Of a DNA stretch of 64,000 nucleotides, positions 35,355 to 44,674 are shown in pieces. Made by a program: the position numbers and the translations under genes. Under the pieces are notes generated by a model. That model did not search any database. It saw nothing but the letters and a program-made list of their open reading frames with translations, and was not told the origin of the DNA. Every line of letters begins with the position of its first letter. Position 1 is the first letter of the stretch. Origin of the DNA: CAZCSK01 sp964501265 (GTDB lineage: Bacteria; Actinomycetota; CADDZG01; JAHWKV01). The stretch lies in NCBI GenBank assembly GCA_964501265.1, contig CAZCSK010000002.1, forward strand, positions 1 through 64,000. The letters run 5' to 3'.

Positions 35355-36282
35355 GATCGCTGATCTAACCAAGGTCTATCGCGGCGGCGTGCGGGCGAAC
35401 GACGGAATTTCACTAGGCGTCGAAGAAGGAGAAGTCTTCGGACTTCTAGGTCCCAACGGTGCAGGAAAAACTACTTTGGTTGGTCAGGTCTTAGGTTCGA
35501 TCGTGCCGAGCGGAGGTACCATCTCAATCGGTGGTGTCGACGTTGTTCAGTCGCCTGCCTACGCGCGTGAAGTTTGTTCCTACCAACCTCAAACCAGCGT
35601 GCCAATCGAGGGCGTGACCCCCCTTCAGGCGATCGAGATGGCCGGACGGATCCGCGGGGGCCAGAGGCGAGCGGTGCGGGCCAAGGCTGCGGAATTGTTG
35701 GAGAGTCTCGATCTAAGCCAGTGGGCCCGCAAGGTCGTCCCTCTTTCCGGCGGAGTCGCTCGGCTCGTTGCGTTCTGCATGGCTACGGTCGTTCCAGGTC
35801 GCATCGTAATTCTTGACGAGCCAACGAACGATGTTGATCCACTTCGGCGCAAGCTCTTATGGAGTCAAGTTCGAGCGCTCGCCGACGAAGGCTCGGCAGT
35901 TCTGCTTGTAACTCACAATGTGCTGGAAGCGGAGCGCTGCGTAGATCGACTGGCGATCGTCGCCTCCGGTCGAGTGTTATCCCAGGGAACCGGGGCTAGC
36001 GTTAAAGCGGAACATGGAGGATGGCTCCGGCTGGAGATAGTGCTTGAACCCGACACCCGGGCACCGGACTCCCCCGACTTCTTGTTTCGCACTACCCTTT
36101 CCGGTCGGCGGCTAATCGGCGAGGTCGACTCCTCCGCAATTCCCGCAGCCGTTGATTGGGCGACGCGTTTGCGGGCCGAGGGAATCGCCGAGGAATTCTC
36201 GCTCGGTCCTACCACACTTGAGGACGTTTACATCCGCCAAGTTAAACCCGAAGAAGAAATAGAGTCGGCGGGCGCGGCATGA
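35344..36282 (+). CDS. ABC-2-type exporter ATP-binding protein
   Basis: I chose the ATG at 35344 (MLLEIADLTKVYRGG); the frame further upstream runs through the regulator gene. The 312-residue ATPase has Walker A GLLGPNGAGKTTLVG, a Q-loop CSYQPQTSVPIEG, signature LSGGVARLVAFCMATV and Walker B RIVILDEPTNDVDP. The signature lacks the usual Q/R after LSGG. The C-terminal third resembles the regulatory tail seen in drug or antibiotic exporters. It overlaps the next gene (ATGA), which encodes the permease. Confidence 0.88.
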   Translation: MLLEIADLTKVYRGGVRANDGISLGVEEGEVFGLLGPNGAGKTTLVGQVLGSIVPSGGTISIGGVDVVQSPAYAREVCSYQPQTSVPIEGVTPLQAIEMAGRIRGGQRRAVRAKAAELLESLDLSQWARKVVPLSGGVARLVAFCMATVVPGRIVILDEPTNDVDPLRRKLLWSQVRALADEGSAVLLVTHNVLEAERCVDRLAIVASGRVLSQGTGASVKAEHGGWLRLEIVLEPDTRAPDSPDFLFRTTLSGRRLIGEVDSSAIPAAVDWATRLRAEGIAEEFSLGPTTLEDVYIRQVKPEEEIESAGAA

Positions 36283-37016
36283 GGAAATCTCTGCGCGCCT
36301 TCGGACTTCTCTTCAGATGGCAGTTCCTTCGGCAGCGCCAAAATATCCCGGTGCTCTTGGTGATCCAAGTCGCCCTTGCGCTTGGCATCGTTTACGGGCT
36401 CGCGTTTCTTATACCCGACATCGACAAACGCTCCGCTTTGTTCTTGGCAACCGGGGCACCCACTCTTACCCTGTTGATCATGGGGCTGAATGTCGTCCCT
36501 CAAGAGGTGAGCCGAGCCAAGCTTAGCGGCGAGGCGGCGTACCTGGCGACACTTCCTGTTCCTCGCCTTGCCCCGGCCGCGGCTGAGGTTTCGTTTTGGC
36601 TCCTGGTCCAGCTTCCCGGCACCTTTTTGGCTCTGCTTGTCGCTTCCATTCGCTTTGACTTCGCTCTTCAGGTGAGTCCGGCCGTGCTACCCACTATGGC
36701 GCTGGTCGCACTAAGCGGCGCTTCCGTGGGATACGCGCTTGCCATGCTGCTGAGGCCCCAGGTGGCCAACCAACTGGGTTCGTTCATCGGCATTGCGCTG
36801 CTACTGTTCTCACCGATCAACTTTCCTGCAGAACGAATGCCGGAGGCGCTTCAAGCCATACACCAGGTGCTTCCGGTCAAATACATGGCTGACCTAATCA
36901 GGTGGAGCCTGACGGGCATGGCCGACACCGCGATAGGTCTAGCCTTTGCGGTCGTGACCGCTTGGTGCGTCGCAGGCATTGCGATGAGCTGGCGCATCGC
37001 GGCCCGCCGCCTCTAA
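36279..37016 (+). CDS. ABC-2-type transporter permease
   Basis: The 245-residue protein has six hydrophobic segments: VLLVIQVALALGIVYGLAFL near 26-45, LTLLIMGLNVV, and four in the C-terminal half. The sequence between segments has the ABC-2 layout, with SRAKLSGEAAYLATLPVPRL as the coupling region and SPINFPAERMPEAL before the last helices. It pairs with the ATPase at 35344. Cargo is unknown. Its 3' end overlaps the convergent peptidase gene by 4 nt. Confidence 0.82.
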   Translation: MRKSLRAFGLLFRWQFLRQRQNIPVLLVIQVALALGIVYGLAFLIPDIDKRSALFLATGAPTLTLLIMGLNVVPQEVSRAKLSGEAAYLATLPVPRLAPAAAEVSFWLLVQLPGTFLALLVASIRFDFALQVSPAVLPTMALVALSGASVGYALAMLLRPQVANQLGSFIGIALLLFSPINFPAERMPEALQAIHQVLPVKYMADLIRWSLTGMADTAIGLAFAVVTAWCVAGIAMSWRIAARRL

Positions 37017-38893
37017 CTCGCTTTCTGTGGACCTCCGAGATGCTTTGCTAGAAACTTCTCCGCCTGACCGAAGAACTTGAGGTTGTTCTCGGGCTTCATG
37101 AAGACATGGCCCTCGTCGGAAAACACCAAGTATTCGTGGTCGATGCCCCGCGCCTTCATCATCTCTACGATCTGCTCGGATTCCGCTTGCTTGACGCGCG
37201 GATCGTTGCCACCCTGACCGATCATGATCGGGCACTTAATTTGATCGACCCGCGAAAGTGGTGACCGCGACCACAGGAAGTCCTTTTCCGTCTCGGGGTT
37301 CCCAACCCTGCGGTTGAACATGGCGCGGATGGGTTCCCAGTATGGTGGGATAGTTTCGAGCAGCGTGAGCAAGTTCGATGGGCCAACCATATCGATGGCG
37401 CATCGGAACAGATCAGGAGTGAAGGTGGCGCCCACAAGCGCGGCATATCCGCCGTACGAAATCCCAAAGATTCCGATTCGCTTGGGGTCAGCCAGCCCCT
37501 TTTCTACAACGTGATTTACTGCGTCTACGAGGTCGTCGTGCATCCTTCCGCCCCACTCTTTGTCACCGGCGTTCAGAAAACCCTTTCCGTATCCGGTGGA
37601 TGCGCGAAAGTCCACCTGGACGCAGAGGTACCCGCGGTTGGCTATCCACTGTCTCCACGGCGTCATGGGGTTAAATTCCCACGTGTCGCGGCCGTAAGGG
37701 CCGCCGTGCGGGAAAACAACCGCTGGTAAATTCTCTCGATTGGCGTCAAGAGGGAAGGTCAGGTAACCGTGAATCGTCAGCCCGTCGCGCGACTGAAAGG
37801 AAAATGGCTCGGTGTTGCTCAATCGGTACTCAGCAAGCTCCGGGTGACTGTAGAAGAGGAAGGAGGTTTCCCCCGTCTTTCGATCGATCAGATAGAAGGA
37901 CGTAGGTTTGTTGTCGGTCGCGAAGGCGACAATCCAAACTTGATCAGCATGATCGCGGCTGACAATCGAGAAGGTGCCCTCGGCAAGACTCTGCATCGCT
38001 TCGAGATCTTTCTTCAATGACTGATCGAGGACAATATGGTCGGTCCTTTCGCGCATGATTGTCGCCAGCTCCGGTTCGAAGGTGTCGGGATGAAGTTGCA
38101 AGGCACCCACGTCGTACTTCGAATCCTCTGCCAGAACTTCCACTACATCGCGAGTGGCAAGGTCGAACCTGACTAAGCGGCCGGTGTCGGAACCCTGAGA
38201 CGAAACTAGGTAAAGCCCCTTGCCGTCGGCAGTGAATTGGGCTTCTGTCACTAGCATGCTGTCGTCGGGGCCAAACGTGAGAACGACCTGCCAGTCATCC
38301 TCGTCGGTCTCTCGCACCAGGATCTCGGTGCCGGCATCGGGCGTCTGGCGCGTTCCTCCTCGCACGCGAAAGTCGCGATCGACCATCCAACTCAAGAATC
38401 CCGGGTTCTCGGCGACCTTGGTGAGCTGGCCGCTGGAGATGTCGATGCGGTAAACGTCGTGGAGCGCGGGGTTGTCCTTGTTCAGCCCAACAAGGATCTC
38501 GTTTGGCAACCTTCGATTCGTGGCGATGATTTGTGCCGCAACCCCTTCAAAAGGTGTTAGGTCTCGCACCTCTTCGGTCTCAGTGTCGACCACCTTCAGC
38601 CGCCAGTTCTCGTCGCCAAAATCATCCTGCACGAACAGGATATGCCGGTTGTCGTGGGCCCAGAAGAACGCCGGCAAACCTGCTAACAGCAGGATCCCGC
38701 CGATTCCACGCTTCGCGTCGCGGGTAATCGCGTGAAAATCCTTCGATCCCGCTTCGCCGAGCCAGATGTTCATCACTGCCTCGTATGGAGCGAGGTAGGC
38801 CAGGCGTTTGCCATCGGGGGAAATCTGCGGAGCGGCGTGTTCGGGGTTGGCGAAAAGCACCTCGAGTGGGACGTAGTCGGGGCGATCAGTCAT
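37013..38893 (-). CDS. S9-family prolyl-oligopeptidase-type peptidase
   Basis: The 626-residue enzyme has an N-terminal beta-propeller (to about 360) and a C-terminal alpha/beta-hydrolase domain. The catalytic serine is in GIFGISYGGYAALVG, the aspartate in GQGGNDPRVKQ, and the histidine in SDEGHVFMKPEN. The oxyanion-hole region is PAVVFPHGGPYGRD. Such enzymes hydrolyse short peptides or acyl-peptides. There is no signal peptide, so it is cytoplasmic. It lies 34 nt after the ABC-transporter fusion operon, on the same strand, and may process an imported peptide or amide. Confidence 0.88.
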   Translation of the reverse strand: MTDRPDYVPLEVLFANPEHAAPQISPDGKRLAYLAPYEAVMNIWLGEAGSKDFHAITRDAKRGIGGILLLAGLPAFFWAHDNRHILFVQDDFGDENWRLKVVDTETEEVRDLTPFEGVAAQIIATNRRLPNEILVGLNKDNPALHDVYRIDISSGQLTKVAENPGFLSWMVDRDFRVRGGTRQTPDAGTEILVRETDEDDWQVVLTFGPDDSMLVTEAQFTADGKGLYLVSSQGSDTGRLVRFDLATRDVVEVLAEDSKYDVGALQLHPDTFEPELATIMRERTDHIVLDQSLKKDLEAMQSLAEGTFSIVSRDHADQVWIVAFATDNKPTSFYLIDRKTGETSFLFYSHPELAEYRLSNTEPFSFQSRDGLTIHGYLTFPLDANRENLPAVVFPHGGPYGRDTWEFNPMTPWRQWIANRGYLCVQVDFRASTGYGKGFLNAGDKEWGGRMHDDLVDAVNHVVEKGLADPKRIGIFGISYGGYAALVGATFTPDLFRCAIDMVGPSNLLTLLETIPPYWEPIRAMFNRRVGNPETEKDFLWSRSPLSRVDQIKCPIMIGQGGNDPRVKQAESEQIVEMMKARGIDHEYLVFSDEGHVFMKPENNLKFFGQAEKFLAKHLGGPQKAS

Positions 38894-38927
38894 TTGTTCC
38901 TCCTCCTTGGCTTCAAAAGAGCCTTGA

Positions 38928-41900
38928 TTACCTTAACGCGCGATGCACGGTTTCCGCGAGGGCTCGGCCGACGCCCGCCACTTTGGAAAGCTCATCGACA
39001 CTGGCCTCGCGGATCGCATCGACGGAACCGAAGGCTTCGAGCAGCGCGGCCTTTCGAGCCGGTCCAAGCCCTCGGATGCTTTCCAGGTCGCCTGATGAGT
39101 CCCCGCCCGACGCAATTCCAGATCGTTCGATGGCTTCGATGCGGCCCCCCAGATAGGCCTCCACGACCGCGGGGTTGTTGCGCACGACCTGGGGGGAACC
39201 GGTTGCGATGATAGATCCCGCATCCATCGCGACGATTCGGTCGGCCAGCCCCATGATGAGCGGGATGTCGTGCTCGATGATCAACATAGTCACGTCGTGC
39301 TCGGCCTTTATCTTTTGCAGAAGCACGCCCAGTGCCTCCGTCTCTCGCTGAGCAATTCCAGATGACGGTTCGTCGAGCAGCAGCAGCTTGGGCTCGAGCG
39401 CCACCATGCACGCGATCTCAACGATGCGTCGAGTCCCCGTCGACAGTTCCTGGATCTGCTTGTTACGAAAGGCCCAAAGACCTCCCATCGAACCGACGGC
39501 CTCGCGGGCCATGACCTCACGTCTGCGATCACGATCGCGGAACCCCAGCACCGAGTCGATGAAACGGGTCCGAAGTCTGCGCTCGAGCGATAGTTGGACG
39601 GCGTCGAGCACGGTGAGCGTTGGAAAAAGAGTTACGTCCTGGAAAGATCGAATCAAGCCGGTCTCAGCCCTGCGCTCGGGAATCCAGTTGGTTATCTCCT
39701 GCTCCTGGAAGAAGACCTTGCCCTGATCGGCTGGTACGAACCCTGCTAGGACCTCGAAGAGCGTTGTCTTACCGGCGCCGTTGGGCCCGATAAGACCAAG
39801 CGTCTCTCCCTCCATCATCGCCAGGGAAACGTCATTCACTGCGACCAAGCCCCCATATCTCTTTCTTATGTCGACAACGCGCAGGATCTCGTTCGCACTC
39901 TCTGGCTTCCGTTCGCTCAGTTCAGTGCGCGACTTCTTGGAGGGATCGGGCTTCGCCCGAGTGAGGATCGGCACGTCATCTTGAACGGGTTGCTCCACAG
40001 ATTCGACGGTGACCCCGGCCCGGCGGCCGATCCACCAGATAGTCCTTTCCCGGAGCGGAGCGACCAACTGGGCGAGGCCGCCGGGGAAATACATGATGAG
40101 GAGCAACAGCCCCACTCTATTGGTGAAGAGCGCGAGAGACTCAATAGGCAGGAACGCTGGCACGCCTTTGACGAGAACGACGCCCAAGAGCGGGCCGACC
40201 AGCGCACCTATTCCCCCCACCACGGTCATTAGAACGACATCGAGGCTGTACTGTGCCTGGAATTGTCCAGGGACGATTTCGGAGAACGAGTGACCGTAAG
40301 CCGCTCCGCCGACTCCCGCGACGAAGCCCGCGAGCAGAAAGCCTTGAATCTTGATTCGCCGTGCCGGAAGCGCAAACGCGCGTGCCACGTCCTCGTTGTC
40401 CCTCACCGCCGTCAGAAGCCTGCCGAACCCCGTCGTGCGCACGTTCCTCGCGATCAGAAACAGCACCACGAACACGACGAGCGCGAAATAGTAGTAGCTG
40501 CGCCCGGGGTGCAGTAGGCGTCCAGCGACCGACGGCGTTCCCGAGCTGATCCCGTCCCCCAGAGCCCACGGCTGCTGAAGGACCCAGGCGGACATCGCGA
40601 CAGCCAGCGACATGGTGGTTACCGCGAGAAAGAGGCCCTTAATCCGCAAGGCGGGGATTCCAATTAGAAGGGTGACGGCCGCAGCGGCGACTCCGCCCAT
40701 CAGGAGCGAGAGTGGATTCCCTCCTGTTCGGGCGGCGATGTGGCCGGATACGGTCGCTCCCACCGCAGCTAGTGCAAACTGCCCGAGGGTTAGCTGACCT
40801 CCGAGACCGGTGATTATTCCGACCGATAAGGCCACCATCCCGAAAGCCAGAAGACTGGTCATCGTCACCGCGGTGACGTTGGTCAGCCAGATCGGTGTGA
40901 TGGCTAGCAGGGCCAGCAGTCCCAAGCCCAAAACCCAGCCGAGGTTACGAACCAGCCAGATTCGATTCAGCTCTTCGGGAATCGGTCGCCAGGGCTGGAC
41001 CGTCGCCCACACGCTCCCCTTCTCTTCCTCCCTGAGACGCTCCTTGGTCTGCAATGCAAGTGCAACAATGATGATTCCGAACAGAACGATCTCCATCACG
41101 GCACTGGATCTGAACCTGCGAAGGAGCAAGCCCTCGACGACGCCAATTCCCACACCGGCAGCCAGCGCGCCCGGAATGTTTGTCATTCGAGCGATGATTG
41201 CTCCTGCCAAACCTCTCATCAGCAGCCGTGTACCAAAAGCCGACGCGGTCAAAAGTCCTCCTGGGATGCTCGGCGCAACCAGAATGGCAGTGAACGTTGA
41301 GAGGGCGCCTCCAATAGCCCAGGCGAGCGCTGACATGCGCGAGGCAAACACACCCGACATGCGTGCTGCTTCGGGATTCGCCGCAGCGCTCCGGAGAGCC
41401 AGACCGAATCTGCTCTGTCGGAGGAATAGAGTCAGTCCGACGATTACAAGTGGAGAGAAGAACAGCAGACCGGCGGCACCCGGGTTGACGATAAGGGGTC
41501 CGACTGTGAATGCAGGAAGGCCTGGCGGAGGCGGAAAGACTGCCGCCGAACGTGATGCCGACGCAATCGCCGGAGTCAGAACGAACAGAAGCAGACCGAG
41601 GCCGAGAGTGGCGACGAGACTCATGAGCCGCGGGGCATTCCTTAGTCTCCGGATCACCACGACCTCAACCATGGCCCCGAGCGCGGCGCCGGCGGCAATT
41701 GCCACCGGCAACGCAACGTAATAGGGAATTCCGGCTCGCTTTACTGCTACGAGGAGCAGCGCGGCAGCAAACGCGCCGACCTCTCCGTGGGCGAAGTTAA
41801 CAATGCGATTGGTTCGATAGACGATGACCATGCCGGAGCTGAGCAACCCGTAGCCGAGCCCGGTGATGATCCCAAGAACTACGGCGGCAAGCTGGTCCAT
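38928..41900 (-). CDS. LivH-LivM-LivG fusion with C-terminal HhH domain
   Basis: This 990-residue chain fuses three subunits of a branched-chain-type ABC importer. Residues 1-285 are a LivH-like permease (YGLLSSGMVIVYRTNRIVNF, GLALRSAAANPEAARMSGV). Residues 310-635 are a LivM-like permease (GLGGQLTLGQFALAAVG, AVRDNEDVARAFALPARRIK). Residues 665-915 are a LivG-like ATPase with Walker A GPNGAGKT (705-712), signature LSTGTRRIVEIA and Walker B DEPSSG (843 on). Residues 941-990 form a paired helix-hairpin-helix like the UvrC C-terminus (IRGLGPARKAALLEAFGSVD, VAGVGRALAETVHRAL). A DNA-binding-type domain on a transporter is very unusual. The upstream gene ends 5 nt before this one, so it is the same operon. 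Confidence 0.9.
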   Translation of the reverse strand: MDQLAAVVLGIITGLGYGLLSSGMVIVYRTNRIVNFAHGEVGAFAAALLLVAVKRAGIPYYVALPVAIAAGAALGAMVEVVVIRRLRNAPRLMSLVATLGLGLLLFVLTPAIASASRSAAVFPPPPGLPAFTVGPLIVNPGAAGLLFFSPLVIVGLTLFLRQSRFGLALRSAAANPEAARMSGVFASRMSALAWAIGGALSTFTAILVAPSIPGGLLTASAFGTRLLMRGLAGAIIARMTNIPGALAAGVGIGVVEGLLLRRFRSSAVMEIVLFGIIIVALALQTKERLREEEKGSVWATVQPWRPIPEELNRIWLVRNLGWVLGLGLLALLAITPIWLTNVTAVTMTSLLAFGMVALSVGIITGLGGQLTLGQFALAAVGATVSGHIAARTGGNPLSLLMGGVAAAAVTLLIGIPALRIKGLFLAVTTMSLAVAMSAWVLQQPWALGDGISSGTPSVAGRLLHPGRSYYYFALVVFVVLFLIARNVRTTGFGRLLTAVRDNEDVARAFALPARRIKIQGFLLAGFVAGVGGAAYGHSFSEIVPGQFQAQYSLDVVLMTVVGGIGALVGPLLGVVLVKGVPAFLPIESLALFTNRVGLLLLIMYFPGGLAQLVAPLRERTIWWIGRRAGVTVESVEQPVQDDVPILTRAKPDPSKKSRTELSERKPESANEILRVVDIRKRYGGLVAVNDVSLAMMEGETLGLIGPNGAGKTTLFEVLAGFVPADQGKVFFQEQEITNWIPERRAETGLIRSFQDVTLFPTLTVLDAVQLSLERRLRTRFIDSVLGFRDRDRRREVMAREAVGSMGGLWAFRNKQIQELSTGTRRIVEIACMVALEPKLLLLDEPSSGIAQRETEALGVLLQKIKAEHDVTMLIIEHDIPLIMGLADRIVAMDAGSIIATGSPQVVRNNPAVVEAYLGGRIEAIERSGIASGGDSSGDLESIRGLGPARKAALLEAFGSVDAIREASVDELSKVAGVGRALAETVHRALR

Positions 41901-41905
41901 CGCTA

Positions 41906-44137
41906 TTACCGCTGGTTTGGAGTCGAGTGGGCGGAAGCCCCTTCGAGGAAGACCGCCCGGAGCAGGTCGTCCCTGGCAAGGAGCTCTCTGCTCGAGCCGT
42001 CGAAGCGGATCTGGCCTTTCTCCATGAAGTAGGCATGCTCGGCGAGGTTGAGAGCAATATTCACGGATTGCTCGACCAATACCACTGCAGTTCCGTTGTT
42101 GTTTATCTCCTTGACCATGTCGAAGAGCTGGCCAACGATGATGGGTGCCAGGCCTAGCGACAACTCGTCGACGAGTAACAGCTGGGGTCGAAGCATCATT
42201 GCCTTTGCTAAACCGAGCATTTGCTGCTCGCCTCCGGAAAGAGTGCTCGCCTTTTGTTTTTTTCTCTCGGCCAGACGAGGGAACGCGGCAAGACTTCGCT
42301 CGATCGCCTCCTCGACCTTTTTGCGGTTTCTCCCTAGCGAGTATCCGAACACCCGAAGGTTCTCGACGACGTCCAGGGGGCCGAACACCGCTCGGCCTCC
42401 TGGAATCTGGGTTATTCCAAGACGGAGTCTTCGTTCGGCATCAAGATAAGTGATGTCGGCTCCCCTATATCGAACGCCGCCGCCGCTCGGCAAACCGATT
42501 CCCGAAATGACTTTAAGCAACGTCGATTTCCCGGCGCCGTTAGTTCCAAGTAGCGCCACCATCTCCTGGTCATCGACAGTGAAATCGACTTCAAAGAGCA
42601 CCTGGATCTGACCGTATGAGAAGTCGATCTTGCGGCATGTAAGCATCGGCAGGCGCCCGCCTGACGCACCGATTTGACGGATCTCTTCGTCTTCCAAGGT
42701 CTCGTCGATCATCCGATCAAGGTCTGCCGGCAGCAGCGGTGCGGCAGATCTCAGAATCAGGGATCCTATGATCCCAGGAACGATCAGCGAAACGATCGTG
42801 CCCACAATCCCGTACTGGCGGTCCACGCTGCTCAAAAGGACGGTCCCCGCGATGCCTCCGACGGCGGCTGCGACTCCGATCAGAGCCGCGCCATGCGGTC
42901 TCATTCCCGAAGGGATAGGCGACAGTATTGCGATATTGAGTGATGGCCCTAGCGGGGCGAGCATGGCCGAAGAGAGACTGAAGAGAGTCACGGTTACTAC
43001 AAAATTGGGTGACAGGGCTGCCAGGCATACAAAGCCGACGAATCCGGCGATCAGCCACGCTGCAATCTCGAGAACCCGTCCGGGGTTCTTTTGAAACATC
43101 AACTCTCCACGCTTACCAAAGATCGAAAGTGAAACGATTGCCACAACTGCTTCGAAAGCAACGAAGAGAGAGCGCCCGCCCGGGCCGACATTCCATCGCT
43201 CGTCCAAGAAGAACGCGATGAAGACCTGGTAGGGGATGATGAAGACTCCAAAGAACGTTTGGACGATCAACAGTCTTCGGATTGTGGGGATCAGCATAAC
43301 GCGCCTCACTATCTCGAAGAACTTAAGAGCCACGTCGCTCTCTGATAGACCAACCTGCTCGAGGCGCTCGACGCCGGTATCCCGCTTTCTCACGGTGTTG
43401 CGGATCTGCTCTGAGTCCCACCTTCCAAAGCCAGGGTCCCTAAGTCGAATGGCGAAGAAGGTTGCCGCGAGAGAGATGACGCCAAGAGCAACGAAGACTC
43501 CACGCCAGGTGAGGTTGAAGCTGGTTACAAACAGGAATACCAGAAGGGGCGCGAGTACGTTTCCGAAGTTGTTTGTGCCGAGGTAATAGGAGAGGGCGCG
43601 CACTCTTCCCTGTGGGGGGTAGTTATCCATTAGAACTGGGACGTGAAGCGCCGCCACACTTGCGGTGGTAAGGCCGTCTAGGACCAATACCAAGAGCAGC
43701 CCTCCCAGGGCGGTCACGAACCCTGTAGTTAAGGCGACAAGACTCCAGAGAATGCCGGTCACGATTATCAAGAACGCGCGTCTAGTCTTTTGACCAGCCA
43801 GGGCTGCCATCGGCAGAGGACCCATCACGCCTGCGAAAAACGCAAGTCCGAGGATCAGCGCAATCGTGCCTCTGCTGATTCCGAGGGTCCGGCTTATCTC
43901 GGGAGTCAAAACACGAAACGCGTAACTTTGAAAAGAATCGACAATCGAGAGCACGCCAAGAGCGGCCAGCGGGTAAAGGCTGAGCTCGTGCTCACGGAGA
44001 ACATTGCGAAGCGGTGTCGGCTCTTCACTCCCGCCGGTTACGCCAAGCCGGCTCCGGGCCTCCGCGCGCAACTCTTCTCGGGTTGCCGCGACCCGATCGA
44101 CGAGCTGATCGGCTGAGCCCTTCTCAGTTATTGCCAT
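41906..44137 (-). CDS. MFS transporter fused to LivF-type ABC ATPase
   Basis: This 743-residue protein joins two transporter classes. Residues about 50-480 are a twelve-helix major facilitator domain (helix 1 LSLYPLAALGVLSIVDSFQS, GPLPMAALAGQKTRRAFL between helices 2 and 3). Residues 498-743 are a LivF-like ATPase with Walker A LGTNGAGKS (531-538), signature LSGGEQQMLGLAKAM (633 on) and Walker B LLLVDELSLGLAP (about 656). LivF has the VDELSLGLAP form, so the ATPase is the second ATP-binding subunit of the LivHMG fusion next to it. Why MFS is attached is unknown. The next operon gene starts 5 nt after it. Confidence 0.9.
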   Translation of the reverse strand: MAITEKGSADQLVDRVAATREELRAEARSRLGVTGGSEEPTPLRNVLREHELSLYPLAALGVLSIVDSFQSYAFRVLTPEISRTLGISRGTIALILGLAFFAGVMGPLPMAALAGQKTRRAFLIIVTGILWSLVALTTGFVTALGGLLLVLVLDGLTTASVAALHVPVLMDNYPPQGRVRALSYYLGTNNFGNVLAPLLVFLFVTSFNLTWRGVFVALGVISLAATFFAIRLRDPGFGRWDSEQIRNTVRKRDTGVERLEQVGLSESDVALKFFEIVRRVMLIPTIRRLLIVQTFFGVFIIPYQVFIAFFLDERWNVGPGGRSLFVAFEAVVAIVSLSIFGKRGELMFQKNPGRVLEIAAWLIAGFVGFVCLAALSPNFVVTVTLFSLSSAMLAPLGPSLNIAILSPIPSGMRPHGAALIGVAAAVGGIAGTVLLSSVDRQYGIVGTIVSLIVPGIIGSLILRSAAPLLPADLDRMIDETLEDEEIRQIGASGGRLPMLTCRKIDFSYGQIQVLFEVDFTVDDQEMVALLGTNGAGKSTLLKVISGIGLPSGGGVRYRGADITYLDAERRLRLGITQIPGGRAVFGPLDVVENLRVFGYSLGRNRKKVEEAIERSLAAFPRLAERKKQKASTLSGGEQQMLGLAKAMMLRPQLLLVDELSLGLAPIIVGQLFDMVKEINNNGTAVVLVEQSVNIALNLAEHAYFMEKGQIRFDGSSRELLARDDLLRAVFLEGASAHSTPNQR

Positions 44138-44674
44138 CTAGGTCTTTCGGTCCAGCTCGAACTCGACCGAGAACGCACTTTCCCCTATGCGTTCACCCTT
44201 CCCGTTGAGAAGCACAACTGTGACCTCATGAAATTCTCGCCGGTCGTCCTCAGGTGTTGGGTCAACGAGGGTTTCAATAGTGAAACTAGTCTGGGTTGTG
44301 CTGTTGATGCCGAATCTAGCCAAGAAATTGTCGTTGGGACAGGTGGGATCTCGTCGACAGAATTGGTCGTTTCTCACGATCCACGCGAGCGTCTTGCCGG
44401 GAGGCTGCGGCGGCCGGTCGACGAGAACTCCGAAGTAACCTGACTCGACACGACGACTCCCGTCTTTTCCAGTGACCTTGAAGTTGTGGTACTGCCACTT
44501 CACGGTCACAGGAAGAGTTACTTTGGCTCTATCGACTGGCGCCCGTATGATTACTCGTTTGTCCTGGGTGAAGTTGAGACCATTTGCGCCGCACCCCCAT
44601 AGCGAGACCAAGGCGCATACGAGCGCGACCGCCGAAAACGCCGATCCGGTGCTAGAGGGTCGACGCCGGCTCAA
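44138..44674 (-). CDS. putative lipoprotein of unknown function in ABC importer operon
   Basis: The 178-residue protein begins with a lipoprotein signal (SAVALVCALVSLWGC), the lipid cysteine near 28. The rest is beta-rich, with RVIIRAPVDRAKVTLPVTVKWQYHNF near 40-65 in shorter repeats, reminiscent of a bacterial immunoglobulin-like fold, and a pair of cysteines at CRRDPTC (about 106-112). I do not recognise a family. Its start overlaps the binding-protein gene (ATGA), and the MFS-LivF gene begins immediately after its stop. It is likely an outer-face accessory part of this transporter. Confidence 0.7.
   Translation of the reverse strand: MSRRRPSSTGSAFSAVALVCALVSLWGCGANGLNFTQDKRVIIRAPVDRAKVTLPVTVKWQYHNFKVTGKDGSRRVESGYFGVLVDRPPQPPGKTLAWIVRNDQFCRRDPTCPNDNFLARFGINSTTQTSFTIETLVDPTPEDDRREFHEVTVVLLNGKGERIGESAFSVEFELDRKT

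Noticed and set aside
40810..41721. Long plus-strand frame of 303 codons opposite the LivHMG fusion
   Set aside because: It is antisense to well-supported membrane domains, has a Pro/Ser/Arg-rich composition typical of shadow frames, and has no ribosome binding site.
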